Positions 8,903 to 15,849 of a DNA stretch of 27,211 bases are shown piece by piece. The notes beneath the pieces were generated by a model, which saw nothing but the letters and a program-made list of their open reading frames with translations, was not told where the DNA came from and did not search any database. The translations under genes were made by a program, and so were the position numbers. How positions within the stretch are numbered: position 1 is the first letter of the stretch; each line of letters begins with the position of its first letter. The stretch covers positions 1-27,211 of the forward strand of contig JBPCKT010000036.1 in the NCBI GenBank assembly GCA_051004015.1, given 5' to 3'. The stretch is from SXOA01 sp051004015. Lineage in GTDB: Bacteria; Planctomycetota; Planctomycetia; Pirellulales; Pirellulaceae.

Positions 8903-10159
8903 CTATAGCACGTCGGCGAACCGGATTTGAATATCCGCGATGGCTGGCCGCTGGGCGAGGAAGGCGTCGACAATCGCCGGGTCGAAGTGTTCCCCGCGAT
9001 CCGCTTCGATGATCTCGAAGCACTGATCGATCGGAAATGGCTTTTTGTAGGGCCGCCGACTGCTAAGGGCGTCAAAGACGTCGGCCACGGCGGTAATGCG
9101 TCCTTCCAGTGGAATGTCTTCCTGGGCGAGCCCCAGCGGGTAGCCCTGGCCATTCCAGCGCTCATGGTGGGTCAGGGCGATCCGGGCCGCCATCCTGAGG
9201 AGCGGCGAGCGGCTGCTTTCGAAGACTTTCTGGCCGATCTCCACATGGTGCTTGAGCGTTTCCCAGTCGGCCGGCGACATTGGTTGAATGATTTTTTGTC
9301 CCAGACCGACGTGCTTCTGCATCCGTTCGTACTGCTCCGGGTCCAGCTTCCCCGGCTTGAGCAGGATTTCGTCGGGAATGCCGATCTTGCCGATGTCATG
9401 CAATTGGGCGGCTTGCTCGAGCATTTCCACGGTGTGCTCGTCCAGGCCGATCGCCCGCCCGATGACGGCGGCATACTTGCCCACTCGCAGGACATGATGG
9501 CCGGTATCATCATCCCGCAACTCCGCGGCGCGGGCCAGGCAGTAAATCACGTCCCGACGCGAGGATTCCAGCTCCGCGGTCCGGCGGCGGACGGCGGCTT
9601 CCAATGTCTGGGCGTAGTTCCTGAGGCCGTCGTGATATTTCTTCACCACCAGCGCGTTGCGGACCCGCGGACCCAACTCGCAGGGATCCACGGGCTTGGC
9701 CAGAAAATCCGTGGCCCCGCGCTCCAGCACCGCGAGCTTCGTTTCGCGGTCGAACGAAGCGGTGAGAATAATTACGGGCAAGTGTGCCAGAGCGGGGTCA
9801 GCACGAATACTGGTGAGGATTTCCAGTCCGCTCACCCGAGGCATCATCACGTCCAGCAGGATCACGTCCGGCTGCTCGATGCCGATCCCCGCCAGGGCGA
9901 AGGAAGGGTCGGTGATGCCGCGGACATGCGTGTAGCCGGCCTGCTGCAGGTATTTCTGAATGACCTTGATGTTCACCGCCTCGTCGTCGATCACCATGAT
10001 CCGGGCGGACTGGGTTTCGCAGGGAGCTGCCTGCGGCAACTGTCCGCTATCCGCCGGTTGCAGTTGCTGGTCGACGCATTCTATGAGCTTGAATGTGGCT
10101 TCCAATTGGGCAGTCATTTGGTCCTGCACGGTCACGTTAGCGTAGGTTTTGGTGGTCAT
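8903..10159 (-). CDS. Response regulator with HD-GYP c-di-GMP phosphodiesterase output
   Basis: A 418-residue two-domain regulator. A short N-terminal extension (1-50) is followed by a receiver domain (about 52-170) with acidic pocket D58/D59, phospho-acceptor D103 in VILLDVMMPR and K155. A coiled-coil linker (about 178-205) leads to the HD-GYP domain (about 205-400). The latter keeps H254-D255 (LHDIGKIG), H331-H332-E333 and G339-Y340-P341, the residues that bind metal and define active c-di-GMP phosphodiesterases. No TM segment or signal peptide is seen, so it is cytoplasmic. It lies 45 bp downstream of the hybrid kinase on the same strand, as the likely last gene of the YfiR-like/kinase unit, and is a good candidate for the kinase's phosphorelay target. 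Its stop is 20 bp from the end of the convergent giant gene. A long plus-strand open frame across it is a shadow. Confidence 0.93.
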   Translation of the reverse strand: MTTKTYANVTVQDQMTAQLEATFKLIECVDQQLQPADSGQLPQAAPCETQSARIMVIDDEAVNIKVIQKYLQQAGYTHVRGITDPSFALAGIGIEQPDVILLDVMMPRVSGLEILTSIRADPALAHLPVIILTASFDRETKLAVLERGATDFLAKPVDPCELGPRVRNALVVKKYHDGLRNYAQTLEAAVRRRTAELESSRRDVIYCLARAAELRDDDTGHHVLRVGKYAAVIGRAIGLDEHTVEMLEQAAQLHDIGKIGIPDEILLKPGKLDPEQYERMQKHVGLGQKIIQPMSPADWETLKHHVEIGQKVFESSRSPLLRMAARIALTHHERWNGQGYPLGLAQEDIPLEGRITAVADVFDALSSRRPYKKPFPIDQCFEIIEADRGEHFDPAIVDAFLAQRPAIADIQIRFADVL

Positions 10160-10204
10160 GCGTCATTTCGGGGACAGGGCGTATCTGGTGTCGGTGATCA
10201 CGTT

Positions 10205-12553
10205 TCAAACGCAGCTCAGGCCGCTGAGGATTCGTCCTTCGAGCGCATCGAGGTCCGCCAGGGCCCGGGAACAGGCCACGACATCCTCCGCCGCCAGCGC
10301 CATTTCCAGCTCAAAAGCCGTCTCCGTGAGCGGCTGAAAGCCGGCGGTTCCCCCGGCCCCCTTGAGCCAGTGGGCCAGCGACTTGAGCTCGATGAAATCC
10401 CCCGCCGACATCGCGGCGTGCATCGACCCCAGGCGGACCTGGAGCCGGGCCACAAACTCGTCCACGATGTCGCGGAACTCGGCATCGTCCAGCGGCAGCG
10501 TGGACAGGAGCGCCGTCCCGCCGGCTTGCCGAACTTCATTTTCCGAGGACTGCTCGAGGATTTCATCTCCGCCTATCTCTGCCGCCAGCGCGGCCAGCAG
10601 CCGCTCCGCATTGACGGGTTTGGTCAGGTATCCGATGCAGCCGGCCTCCCGGCAGTGCTTTTCATCACCTTTCATGGCGTGCGCGGTGAGGGCAATGACG
10701 GGAGTCTTCACGCCTTCGTCGCGGAGCCGGGAGGTCGCCGTGTATCCGTCCATGACCGGCATCTGCATGTCCATCAAGATCGCGTCGAGCGGCTCGCGGA
10801 GGGCGATTTCGAGCGCCTGCTGGCCATTTTCCGCACACAGCACGGTCGCGCCGGCGCGGCGCAGCACGATTTGAATCAGCTTGCGATTGGTGTCGCCATC
10901 GTCGGCCACCAGGATGCGGCGGCCCGGGAGTGCGATCCGCTTCTTGGCATGGGGCTCTTCGTGCGGCCGGGGAACATCGTTAATCGGGCCTTTCAGCATC
11001 CGCACGCCAGTGAGCGAACCGGTGCTGACCGAAATGGAGAAAATGCTGCCTTCATTCGGCCGGCTTTGAACCGCGATGCCGCCGCCCAGCGCCTCCGCCA
11101 GACGCCGGCAGATGGCCAGTCCCAGTCCGGTCCCTCCGAAGCGCCGCGTGACGGACGTGTCCGCCTGGCAAAAAGGATCGAAGATGTCCTGCAGCTTCTC
11201 TCCCTGAATGCCGATGCCGGTATCGACGACCTCCAGCAGCAGGCGAGGATCGTCAAGCGTGCCAACAATCTGGGAGATGATGTAAACGCCGCCGGTATCC
11301 GTGAATTTGATCGCATTGCCCACCACGTTGAGCAGCACCTGCCGCAGGCGGGCGGGATCGCTTTCAATGGTCTCGGGCACCTGGCCAATCCAGTTGTAGT
11401 CGAGCTTCAGCCCCTTCTCGCGGGCGCGCACCCGCAGCACGGAAACCGTTTCGGCAATCAACTGGTGCGGCGAACAACGGATGTTCTCCACCGTCAACTG
11501 ACCGGCCTCGATTTTGGAGAGATCCAGAATGTCGCTGATCAGCGAGAGCAGGTGTTGGCCGCTCTTATGGATTGTGTCGAGGTAGTCGCGCTGCTCGGCC
11601 ACGCTCAGGTCGGTTCCCTGGCGGACCAGGTCGGCAAAACCCAGAATGGCGTTAAGCGGCGTGCGGATTTCGTGGCTCATGTTCGCCAGAAACTCGCTTT
11701 TGGCCCGGTTCGCAGATTCGGCGGCTTCCTTGGCTTGCACCAAGTCGTTTTGAATCCGCTCCCGCTCCCGAATTTCAGAGACGAGCTCGCTGGTCCGCTG
11801 CTCGACGCGATCTTCGAGCTCGTCATGGGCCCGCTTGAGCGCCCGGTCGGAGACCTGCACCCGGTCCAGCATCTTGTTGAAGGCGTCGTAGAGCTGCCCG
11901 ATCTCGTCGCTGCTGGGGGACTTCACGCGAAGCGAATAGTCTCCTTGCCGCGTGATCTGATCCGCCGTGTGGGCGAGTTTAAGGATGGGGCGGGAGATGA
12001 TTTGTTGCAGGACGAAAGACAGGGTTATCGAAGCTCCCAGCGAGCAGAGCGCGACCCAGGCGGTAATGTAGCGGTGGCTCTGCATCTGGGCGTGCAAGTC
12101 GCTCATGTTCGAGCGGATGTACATGGTTCCCACCCGCTGCCCGCTCTCGATGACCGGATGCACGAATTCCAGGCGGCCTTCATCGTCATAGCGGCTGCCC
12201 ATCAAATCGGGAACGCGGAGCAGATTCGGGGCTTCGTCGCCGATGTGAAATTCCGCCATCCGCTCGCCACTGGCATCGAACAGGATGGCGGAGTCGATAG
12301 AGGAATGGAAATGCAGCGCCGCCAGCAGTTGCTCAGCCGCCACCTTGTCGCGCACCGCCAGCGCGGCCGAGCTATTGAAACCGAGAAGCTCGGCTTGAGC
12401 CGCGATTTGCCGCAGTTTGGCATCATGCATCAGGCGGGAATCGTTGGACACAAATCCCAAGCAGGCCAGCAGCAGCGCCACGGTGCCGGACGCCGTTGCC
12501 AGCAGCATCAGTTTCGCGCGAATGGACCTCTGGGGCAGAAGCCGGAGCCTCAT
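10205..12553 (-). CDS. Hybrid histidine kinase: CHASE8-like sensor, HAMP, HisKA, HATPase, REC, Hpt
   Basis: A 782-residue membrane kinase. TM1 (about 12-34) and TM2 (about 163-185) enclose a periplasmic region of about 128 residues with the look of a CHASE8 sensor (MHDAKLRQIAAQAELLGFNSSAALAVRD). HAMP (186-235) and a coiled coil lead to HisKA with phospho-site H294 (MSHEIRTPLNAIL). The ATPase domain has N413, the DTGIGI box (D444) and GGTGLGL (473-479). A receiver follows with D595 (LMDMQMPV) and K645, then a C-terminal Hpt domain with H728 (LAHWLKGAGGTAGF). It can therefore carry a full His-Asp-His relay to a separate receiver, which the downstream REC-HD-GYP gene offers. The start ATG at 12553 overlaps the stop of the YfiR-like gene by 4 bp (ATGA), implying translational coupling. 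In known Yfi systems the CHASE8 partner is a diguanylate cyclase; here it is a kinase. Confidence 0.93.
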   Translation of the reverse strand: MRLRLLPQRSIRAKLMLLATASGTVALLLACLGFVSNDSRLMHDAKLRQIAAQAELLGFNSSAALAVRDKVAAEQLLAALHFHSSIDSAILFDASGERMAEFHIGDEAPNLLRVPDLMGSRYDDEGRLEFVHPVIESGQRVGTMYIRSNMSDLHAQMQSHRYITAWVALCSLGASITLSFVLQQIISRPILKLAHTADQITRQGDYSLRVKSPSSDEIGQLYDAFNKMLDRVQVSDRALKRAHDELEDRVEQRTSELVSEIRERERIQNDLVQAKEAAESANRAKSEFLANMSHEIRTPLNAILGFADLVRQGTDLSVAEQRDYLDTIHKSGQHLLSLISDILDLSKIEAGQLTVENIRCSPHQLIAETVSVLRVRAREKGLKLDYNWIGQVPETIESDPARLRQVLLNVVGNAIKFTDTGGVYIISQIVGTLDDPRLLLEVVDTGIGIQGEKLQDIFDPFCQADTSVTRRFGGTGLGLAICRRLAEALGGGIAVQSRPNEGSIFSISVSTGSLTGVRMLKGPINDVPRPHEEPHAKKRIALPGRRILVADDGDTNRKLIQIVLRRAGATVLCAENGQQALEIALREPLDAILMDMQMPVMDGYTATSRLRDEGVKTPVIALTAHAMKGDEKHCREAGCIGYLTKPVNAERLLAALAAEIGGDEILEQSSENEVRQAGGTALLSTLPLDDAEFRDIVDEFVARLQVRLGSMHAAMSAGDFIELKSLAHWLKGAGGTAGFQPLTETAFELEMALAAEDVVACSRALADLDALEGRILSGLSCV

Positions 12554-13365
12554 GGGCGTTTTCCTCCACTAGGGGGCTGGATTCCTCCGCCGTGGGACTG
12601 GGCGGCGGGCCGCGATTCCTTTGGCAGCGAGGCTCCACTGCTTGGACCCGGATCCCCATGAGTTTTGAGGTTGGGACCAGGGCGTGCTTGACCCGCGGGA
12701 CGATTTTGCTTGATAAGTGCGGCTGCCGGCAGCGCCGTCGTTGCCGCGGGCGGACTGGGTGTCCGGGCCAGCCGCGAAAAGCGAGGATCGATCGTCAATT
12801 TTTTCTGGGCGAGCACGGTTGGATTCAGGACAAACTTGACGCCGCCATTCTCTACATGGAAGTTGAGCCCACCTCCGTCCAGGCAGAATCCCGGCGTCTC
12901 GCTCGCCAGCAGTATCGGCGCGGACTTGTATTTCTCCAGCAGGGCCAGGCGGTCACTACGCGCCAGCGAACTGGTGAGAAACAGGATTTGGCAAGGCTCC
13001 ACTTCCGACAAGCTCTGGAAATGATGGACAACCACTGGCCGTCCCCCGAATTTCCGGCCGACGGCGAGCCTGGCGAATTGCTCGGCATGGGAGTCGTCGC
13101 CGACAATTCCCACTCGCGCGACGTTGGGCCCGTCCGTGGCCCGCTGGAATGCGCCGGAAGGCCAGCGCGTGTACAGGCCGGCGGCCAGCAGGATTTCAAA
13201 CTTGGCCTGCGCCTGTTGGCTTGCCGCGTCGTTGGCGGCGGGAGTCGGCGCGACAGGTGCCGACGGCGCATCGGCCCGCAGACTGGCGGGGGGCCAATGC
13301 GCTCCGTAAGGAAACAACAGCAGCAGCAGCAGCGCCAGGGGGCGGCTGGATAACAAGGTGGACAA
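12550..13365 (-). CDS. YfiR-like (DUF4154) periplasmic regulator
   Basis: A 271-residue exported protein. The start is TTG at 13365: GAGG sits 7 nt upstream and an in-frame stop lies at 13375-13377, leaving no earlier start. The signal peptide is Leu-rich (ALLLLLLFPYGA) with likely cleavage near residue 30-32. Residues about 52-200 match the YfiR/DUF4154 fold: KFEILLAAGLYTRWP, VGIVGDD, CQILFLTSS, LLEKYKSAPILLASETPGF, then NFHVENGGVKFVLNP. A 70-residue Pro/Ala/Gly-rich tail (202-271) is unusual for the family and has no recognisable domain. In Pseudomonas, YfiR binds and represses the periplasmic side of the CHASE8 diguanylate cyclase YfiN. By analogy this protein would gate the sensor of the kinase encoded directly downstream with a 4-bp overlap. 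I cannot assign an equivalent of the outer-membrane lipoprotein YfiB. Confidence 0.85.
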   Translation of the reverse strand: MSTLLSSRPLALLLLLLFPYGAHWPPASLRADAPSAPVAPTPAANDAASQQAQAKFEILLAAGLYTRWPSGAFQRATDGPNVARVGIVGDDSHAEQFARLAVGRKFGGRPVVVHHFQSLSEVEPCQILFLTSSLARSDRLALLEKYKSAPILLASETPGFCLDGGGLNFHVENGGVKFVLNPTVLAQKKLTIDPRFSRLARTPSPPAATTALPAAALIKQNRPAGQARPGPNLKTHGDPGPSSGASLPKESRPAAQSHGGGIQPPSGGKRP

Positions 13366-13496
13366 GGGTCGGCCTCAGATGGTGAAGAAGCGCAATACCA
13401 TGGCGCCTTCACTGCAAACGTAGCTTGCGCTGGCCAAAGAGAGGGGGAAATCAGCGGCGTGTCCTTCAAGTGCCTCCAGGCAGCACAACCGGACCA

Positions 13497-14000
13497 TCAC
13501 AGCATGAGTTGGCTGTAGACCACATCCAACCACCGCCCGAACTTGAAGCCGACCTCTTTGAGGTAGCCGGCTCGCTCAAATCCAAGACTCTCTTGCAGTG
13601 CGAGGCTCGCGGTTTGATCGGCCGAAGCGCCGCCGAGCAGCGTGTGATGCCCCGCAGCTTTGGCGCGGGCGATGAGGTCGAGGAGCAACGCCTTGCCGAT
13701 GCCCCGGCGATGCGCGTCATGCCGGATGTAGACCGAAGCTTCCACGCTCCAGGCATATGCCGCCCGCGGGCGAAAGGGGGAGAGCGCGCCCCAACCGATG
13801 ACGGCTTCGTCCAGAAGCGCCACCGTCACGGGGTGCTTATCCGGAGAGTGCTGCGCAAACCACTCTTGCCGGGCCGTCTCCGTCTCCGGCTCAAGCTGAT
13901 AGGTGCAAGTGGAGCGGTGGACGTAGTAGTTGTAAATTTCGTTGATCGCCGGCAGGTCGGCGGCAGTGGCGAGGCGAATCGTGACGGGCTGCTGATCCAT
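13497..14000 (-). CDS. GNAT-family N-acetyltransferase (phosphinothricin/MnaT-like)
   Basis: A 167-residue GNAT protein. The N-terminus IRLATAADLPAINEIYN and the segment YVHRSTCTYQLEPET are typical of the phosphinothricin acetyltransferase/methionine sulfoximine (MnaT) branch. The acetyl-CoA pyrophosphate loop is RRGIGKAL (98-105), and the C-terminal GFERAGYLKEVGFKFGRWLDVVY matches the conserved end of this branch. Members acetylate amino-acid analogues or related amines with acetyl-CoA in the cytoplasm; the real substrate here cannot be read from sequence. The start is ATG at 14000 with only a weak ribosome-binding site. It is co-directional with the genes on either side but separated by 80-130 bp, so it is probably its own transcript. 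Confidence 0.9.
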   Translation of the reverse strand: MDQQPVTIRLATAADLPAINEIYNYYVHRSTCTYQLEPETETARQEWFAQHSPDKHPVTVALLDEAVIGWGALSPFRPRAAYAWSVEASVYIRHDAHRRGIGKALLLDLIARAKAAGHHTLLGGASADQTASLALQESLGFERAGYLKEVGFKFGRWLDVVYSQLML

Positions 14001-14081
14001 GGCTCGTGCGTTGCTACGGCTGTATCTGTCAGGGAGCCCTTTGACGCCGTTAGCCTAGTCATCGGAGGGGCACCAAGTCAA

Positions 14082-14954
14082 TCATTCCCCGGGCGTGGCC
14101 AGCGGCACGACCATCTGGTCGGGAGCAAAGAGGTCGTCGTACTGCGTCACGGCCAACCGCACCAACAGGATGCGGCGATAAGTCGTGCCGCTGTCGGTTT
14201 CGGTGAAGAAGGTGCTGCCGGCCCCCTTCACGTCGGGCGTGCCGGAAATCATCAGCACGTGTCCCGGCGCGAGAATGGCCGAGAGACGCAATTTGTCAAG
14301 AACGACCCGATCCTGTCCGAGTTGCGGCAGGACGGAGCCGTCTCGGCCGACGAACTGCGTTTTCATTTCGCCGTGTTCCACTTCCGGCGTCAGCTCAATC
14401 TTCGCCCTGCCGTCCCCCTGCGGATACGCCTTCAGACCGAACAGGCACTGAGCCTGCGAGAGGGGGAATCCACGGACACGATTGTCCTCCAAAACCAAGA
14501 GCGATAGTGTATCTAGCTGCTTCGTAACCAGCACTTTTGCCCGCTGACCGCTGCGGCACTGGATGCGGCGGGGAGCCCGGTCAAGTTCCGGGTCGGCGAG
14601 CGAATCCTCACCACGCTCCACAGCGCCGGGCTCGCTCGCGTCTAGAGCTTCTTTAAGTTTGGGAGGTAGCTGCATTCCCACAATTCCGCATCGCAGGCCG
14701 TTCGCCGCCATCTGCCGGCGGAGCTCCGTGGGAAAATGCTGCTCGTCGACCTCGGACCAGATGCTGCTAAAGGCCGCTTCGTCCGCCAGTGGAACGCGGG
14801 CAAACGCCACCTCCAGCACGACGCTGCTGGCCGGCAGCGGCGGTGCGGGAAGCGAGGGGGCTGCCGGCTTCTGCGACGTATTGACGAGCGCGCAGCCGGA
14901 GGCAAGCCACGCGAAGGAGGCGAGCAAGAGCGGAAGATAGCGATGTAAATGCAC
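14082..14954 (-). CDS. Predicted lipoprotein of unknown function
   Basis: A 290-residue protein starting at GTG 14954. The N-terminus is a lipoprotein signal: a hydrophobic stretch LPLLLASFAWLASG before Cys21 (lipobox LASGC). A Pro/Ala-rich linker (about 28-44) follows, then a mixed alpha/beta body with LRCGIVGMQLPPKLKEAL (about 93-110) and a C-terminal beta-rich part holding GHVLMISGTPDVKGAGSTFF. I do not recognise a named family. The style, a lipid-anchored protein with a globular domain and no catalytic motif, is common among planctomycete hypothetical proteins. Residue 22 after the Cys is Ala, which in the enterobacterial sorting rule would not retain it in the inner membrane; whether that rule applies here is unknown. 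The ribosome-binding site is weak. A 360-codon plus-strand frame over this gene is a shadow. Confidence 0.7.
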   Translation of the reverse strand: MHLHRYLPLLLASFAWLASGCALVNTSQKPAAPSLPAPPLPASSVVLEVAFARVPLADEAAFSSIWSEVDEQHFPTELRRQMAANGLRCGIVGMQLPPKLKEALDASEPGAVERGEDSLADPELDRAPRRIQCRSGQRAKVLVTKQLDTLSLLVLEDNRVRGFPLSQAQCLFGLKAYPQGDGRAKIELTPEVEHGEMKTQFVGRDGSVLPQLGQDRVVLDKLRLSAILAPGHVLMISGTPDVKGAGSTFFTETDSGTTYRRILLVRLAVTQYDDLFAPDQMVVPLATPGE

Positions 14955-14989
14955 GAAAAGAACTGATTGGAGCGATCCAAACGCCAGCT

Positions 14990-15008
14990 CACAGGCGGGC
15001 CGCCTGTG
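14990..15008. repeat. Small palindrome upstream of the lipoprotein gene
   Basis: CACAGGCGG and CCGCCTGTG are perfect 9-bp arms around one base. It lies about 36 bp upstream of the lipoprotein start codon. It could be an operator, but its form (GC-rich, almost no loop) fits the other intergenic palindromes in this window equally well. The 160-bp spacer around it shows no gene. Confidence 0.5.
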
Positions 15009-15114
15009 GCTACGGGGGTCGAGCGCGCAACGCCGCCGCAGCGGGGCGAAGAGTAGAAAAGCGGCACCGCGGGGTCAATGGAGAATCGAGGCCCAGAAAG
15101 CCGCAGTTGAGCAA

Positions 15115-15432
15115 TTAGCCCGCGGCCCGTGAGCTCTGGCTGGGCTCTTCTTTGTCTTGCGGCTGGTCGGGAAAGCGGGAGGACATCAAGACCTTCTCCC
15201 ACCAGCGGGCGGGGCGGAGACGGGGGTCGCTGGTAGAGACATTCCGCTGCTTGCCGCGGCGGGTGCGGACGACCAACGAGTCATCGAGGACTTCCAGGAC
15301 CACCCAGAACTTCTTCACCCGGTAGGAATAGCCTTCGCCGTTGGTTTCCGGCTGGACGGCTTCGGCCCGTGGGCCGGGGTGGGGGCTGTGCTTTTCCGCT
15401 ACGTAAATGACGCGATCGCCGGGCTGATACAT
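15115..15432 (-). CDS. Small hypothetical protein, KOW/SH3-like basic beta protein
   Basis: A 105-residue protein when started at ATG 15432, which has AGGAG a few bases upstream. A longer frame reaching 15525 adds 31 residues of no clear structure and was not chosen. It begins MYQPGDRVIYVAEKHSPHPGPRA, the kind of short beta-strand opening seen in SH3/KOW-like barrels. A basic stretch follows (YRVKKFWVVLEVLDDSLVVRTRRGKQRNV) and then a charged Ser/Gln-rich tail. The PGDRVIYV and LVVRTRRGK segments suggest a small barrel that may bind nucleic acid or another partner, but this is inference. No signal peptide or membrane segment is present. It is alone on the minus strand, divergent from the metallophosphoesterase gene. 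Confidence 0.7.
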   Translation of the reverse strand: MYQPGDRVIYVAEKHSPHPGPRAEAVQPETNGEGYSYRVKKFWVVLEVLDDSLVVRTRRGKQRNVSTSDPRLRPARWWEKVLMSSRFPDQPQDKEEPSQSSRAAG

Positions 15433-15594
15433 CGCTCCTGCTCCGATCCTTGTCGCCTTCTGCGGCCCCGTGCCGCCGTGCCGGGACCAGGGGTGCAAAT
15501 CCAAGGCCACTCTAGTCCATATCATACACGTATCGCCCTTTCTATCAATAGAAATTGTCAGAAAGTGTTGAGAAGGGACCGGAAAGAATGGCGA

Positions 15595-15685
15595 AATCCT
15601 AATGTCGAATAACTAATTATGAACAACTAACCATTGGTCATTAGACATTAGGACTTGGTCATTCCTTCTTCCCCCTCTCCCCCAG
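15595..15685. repeat. Heptamer array, thirteen degenerate units
   Basis: The stretch divides cleanly into 7-bp units such as AATCCTA, ATAACTA, GTCATTA, GACATTA and GTCATTC, ending in C-rich units (CCCCTCT, CCCCCAG). The reverse complement contains units like AATGACC and AATGTCT, the same family as the array at 24609-24643. Individual units are degenerate but the 7-bp register holds for about 90 bp. Confidence 0.75.
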
Positions 15686-15760
15686 TCTCTTTTCGCGGAA
15701 CAATCCTCACGTCCGTTACAACCGGCAGCCGATATCGGGAATGCATGAATTCTCGGCGCA

Positions 15761-15818
15761 GGCTGCACAGCGTTTTTCGCTGGGCTGCACAGCTTTCTTG
15801 GCTGAGCTGCGCAGGGGA
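15761..15818. repeat. 2.5 copies of a 22-bp direct repeat upstream of the metallophosphoesterase
   Basis: Unit 1 (15761-15782) and unit 2 (15783-15804) are identical at 19 of 22 positions; both start GGCTGCACAGC and end CTG. A partial third unit starts at 15805 with AGCTGCGCAG, an 8/10 match. The 22-bp spacing is about two helical turns, so the GCTGCACAG cores lie on one face of the DNA, 36 to 90 bp before the start codon. This could be a repeated operator or a decayed dispersed repeat. Confidence 0.7.
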
Positions 15819-15849
15819 AAGTAGGAAATCTGACTCGAGGGAATGAGCC

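Larger units (their letters stand above)
15433..15849. other. 417-bp divergent spacer with two repeat systems
   Basis: No convincing gene is seen. The spacer separates the minus-strand small protein from the plus-strand metallophosphoesterase and must hold both promoters. It contains a 13-unit heptamer array (15595-15685) and 2.5 copies of a 22-bp direct repeat (15761 to about 15818). A GAGGGA ribosome-binding site at about 15836-15841 serves the downstream gene. Confidence 0.6.

Noticed and set aside
8927..12661. 1244-codon plus-strand open frame
   Set aside because: It lies antisense to the REC-HD-GYP and hybrid kinase genes, whose domains are unmistakable; its translation has no recognisable domain and arises from GC-rich codon bias.
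13317..13340. CAG trinucleotide run
   Set aside because: It encodes the leucine stretch of the YfiR-like signal peptide and needs no other explanation.
13425..14507. 360-codon plus-strand open frame
   Set aside because: Antisense to the GNAT gene and lipoprotein gene; no domain recognised.
15433..15525. N-terminal extension of the small hypothetical protein
   Set aside because: The internal ATG at 15432 has a good AGGAG site and the extension shows no conserved character.
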